A DNA stretch of 64,000 nucleotides from the NCBI GenBank assembly GCA_948144175.1, contig CANXME010002192.1, positions 2,666,001-2,730,000 on the forward strand, in the 5' to 3' direction. Shown here piece after piece: positions 62,641 to 64,000 of this stretch (position 1 is the first letter of the stretch; every line of letters begins with the position of its first letter). The notes under the pieces were generated by a model. The model made no database searches. It saw only the letters and a list, made by a program, of their open reading frames with translations, and was not told the origin of the DNA. The DNA comes from Closterium sp. NIES-65 (Eukaryota > Streptophyta > Zygnematophyceae > Desmidiales > Closteriaceae). The position numbers were made by a program, and so were the translations under genes.

Positions 62641-63268
62641 TTGTAGGTTGAATGATGGCTAGATTACTATCACATGAGCTTACAGAATCCCAACCACTAG
62701 ACCATTGGGATAAAAGGGCTTGTTTTAGTAGCGGGTCAGTGCGCCCATAACCCCCCAGGCGAACGCGCCTGTAACCCTCTCCGGGATCAATCGGGCATCC
62801 ACAGTGCAGATCTACTCACACCCCCCCACACTGGGAGGCCCAGGACTGAGCACAGTGGCAACGGCCAACATGTGCATACACCGAATTTCGAACTCGAGAC
62901 CGCTCTGATACCATTTCAGAATCCCAACCACTAGACCATTGGGATAAAAGGGCTTGTTTTAGTAGCAGGTCAGTGCGCCCATAACCCCCCAGGCGAACGC
63001 GCCTGTAACCCTCTCCGGGATCAATCGGGCATCCACACTGCAGATCTACTGACACCTGGTACAGTTATCACTGTACAGTGGTAGGTAAGGCGCTGGTATG
63101 CAAGGATCGTCAAAATGATCCTTATTGTTTTGCGATCTTCACCTATGTGTACCACGCTCTAATACAATTTTGATAATATGCGTTTGTATAAGCCTTTAGA
63201 TCGTCGTAAGCTCATGTGATAGTAATCTAGTTCGCGTATAGATGACGATTGTAGGTTGAATGATGGCT
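62637..63268. repeat. Direct and inverted repeats framing TRIM copy 2
   Basis: A 24-base direct repeat (ACGATTGTAGGTTGAATGAT plus GGCT) is at 62,637-62,660 and 63,245-63,268. A 22-base inverted pair is at 62,661-62,682 (AGATTACTATCACATGAGCT) and 63,207-63,228. Together they bracket the TRIM at 62,680-63,054. Confidence 0.85.
62680..63054 (-). mobile_element. TRIM-like miniature LTR element, copy 2
   Basis: Minus orientation. The terminal repeats are 62,917-63,054 and 62,680 to about 62,818, related to copy 1 (CCCGATTGATCC, GGGTTACAGGC, GGGCGCACTGACC, CCAATGGTCTAGTGGTTGGG). Between them TGGTATCAGAGC begins a ~98-base internal part. The outer ends have decayed from TGACA to TGAAA and TGTAA. 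No simple target duplication is found. Confidence 0.8.
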
Positions 63269-64000
63269 CCTTCACCTGGAGGCTGTATTCAGAGGAGCAG
63301 CTAGACTCTTGATGGTGGTTCTCAAACCATCTTGCACCAACAAGAGGCAATGGGTAAGCTCAGGCAGGGACGGGCTCAGCATGTTTGCGAATGGCTGTGG
63401 AGCTTCACAAAGCCGTGTGGGGGAGTTGAGGTGAGAGCTTGACAACCCATGCCAGAAATTTCCGAGCTCACATCGTACTGAAGCTTTGAGATGGGCTGTA
63501 ACGGAGCGTAATTTTTCCCAAACCAATTGTGTGGACAGTGGTCCGTCTAGACTTTGGTAGAGAACACTTCTTGTTACGTTCCTTTACACGTTTCGCAAGA
63601 CCCTATATGGCGTCGCATGCGTCTAGACAAAATCTGACACATTCTTGTCAAATTTGGTTTGGAAAACCGAGCTGACACCGTTTGAACGGCCCGCCGAACC
63701 ATCCGTTCCGTCTTCGTTGTCATTATAGCGCGATTACATATGACGAAACTGGTGCTGGTTGTAGTGTGTGTTACACTTCGCTTGATTTTCAAATATGAAA
63801 AAAGGTTCTACAACTGTGGTTCGAACACCCTGTCATCCAAATGTGACTCCCGAATGTCCTATCCGGATGGTTTAGAAGCTCCGTCAGACATCTCCCCTAA
63901 TCAGAAAATATTAGGTTGTGGAACATATGGAAAATCCTCAAAACAAACGGTACGGTTTAGAACGTTAGGGCGTGTAACATTGTACCGACCAACAAAAAAG
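63269..64000. other. No gene seen
   Basis: Balanced to AT-rich sequence with only short open frames on the minus strand (63,272-63,526 and 63,574-63,792). Neither has a recognised domain or clear coding character. Confidence 0.4.

Overview
The window is eukaryotic and reads as a streptophyte nuclear genome (a green alga of the land-plant lineage or an early land plant). The evidence is spliced genes with GT-AG introns, a homologue of the plant-specific plastid RNA helicase ISE2, a plant-type IQ+BAG co-chaperone gene, a secreted DOMON protein, and a dense load of Ty1/copia elements primed by initiator Met-tRNA. A zygnematophyte such as a desmid is plausible, but the sequence alone does not fix the genus. 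There is no operon structure, rRNA gene, CRISPR array or convincing tRNA gene.

Layout. 1-3,106: a complete four-exon secreted DOMON gene (+). 3,398-5,606: fragments of an ISE2-like gene carrying a LINE-like remnant. 5,612-11,292: copia E1 (+), the only element here with a Gag domain. 11,293-12,700: unassigned. 12,710-20,870: an IQ-BAG pseudogene (-) split by copia E2 (13,061-20,116, +, target-site duplication TGTTG). 21,185-27,159: copia E3 (-, TSD AGCGG). 27,816-37,772: decayed ISE2 exons (-), interrupted by copia E4 (28,043-34,827, +, TSD GCATT), containing a tandem duplication and a TRIM miniature element (35,782-36,126). 37,466-40,725: an inverted copy of the 2,345-5,606 block. 42,329-49,051: copia E5 (-, TSD GCACC, LTRs identical by eye), inserted at the last codons of a second IQ-BAG gene (49,052-50,096, -). 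50,965-53,965: the 3' part of an ISE2 gene (-, four exons), truncated by a Ty3/gypsy integrase remnant (53,966-55,140). 55,141-62,120: a composite of a copia 3' end and copia E6 (-). 62,134-64,000: a possible LTR remnant and a second TRIM.

Five of the six copia elements (E2-E6) lack the N-terminal Gag domain that E1 has. In its place they carry GC-rich tandem arrays and two or three copies of a ~46-residue repeat built on PQQLREWY/F, followed by an unusual zinc-knuckle-like C-x13-C-x4-H-x4-C motif, protease, integrase, a long Gly/Ala/Pro linker and RT-RNase H. Several copies share the same premature stops, and the youngest lacks the integrase HHCC region, so defective copies appear to have multiplied, presumably with proteins supplied in trans. 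The host genes (DOMON, ISE2, BAG) each occur as a better copy and one or more broken copies, so the window is a record of segmental duplication, inversion and nested insertion. All similarities and counts were judged by reading; no alignment or database search was run.
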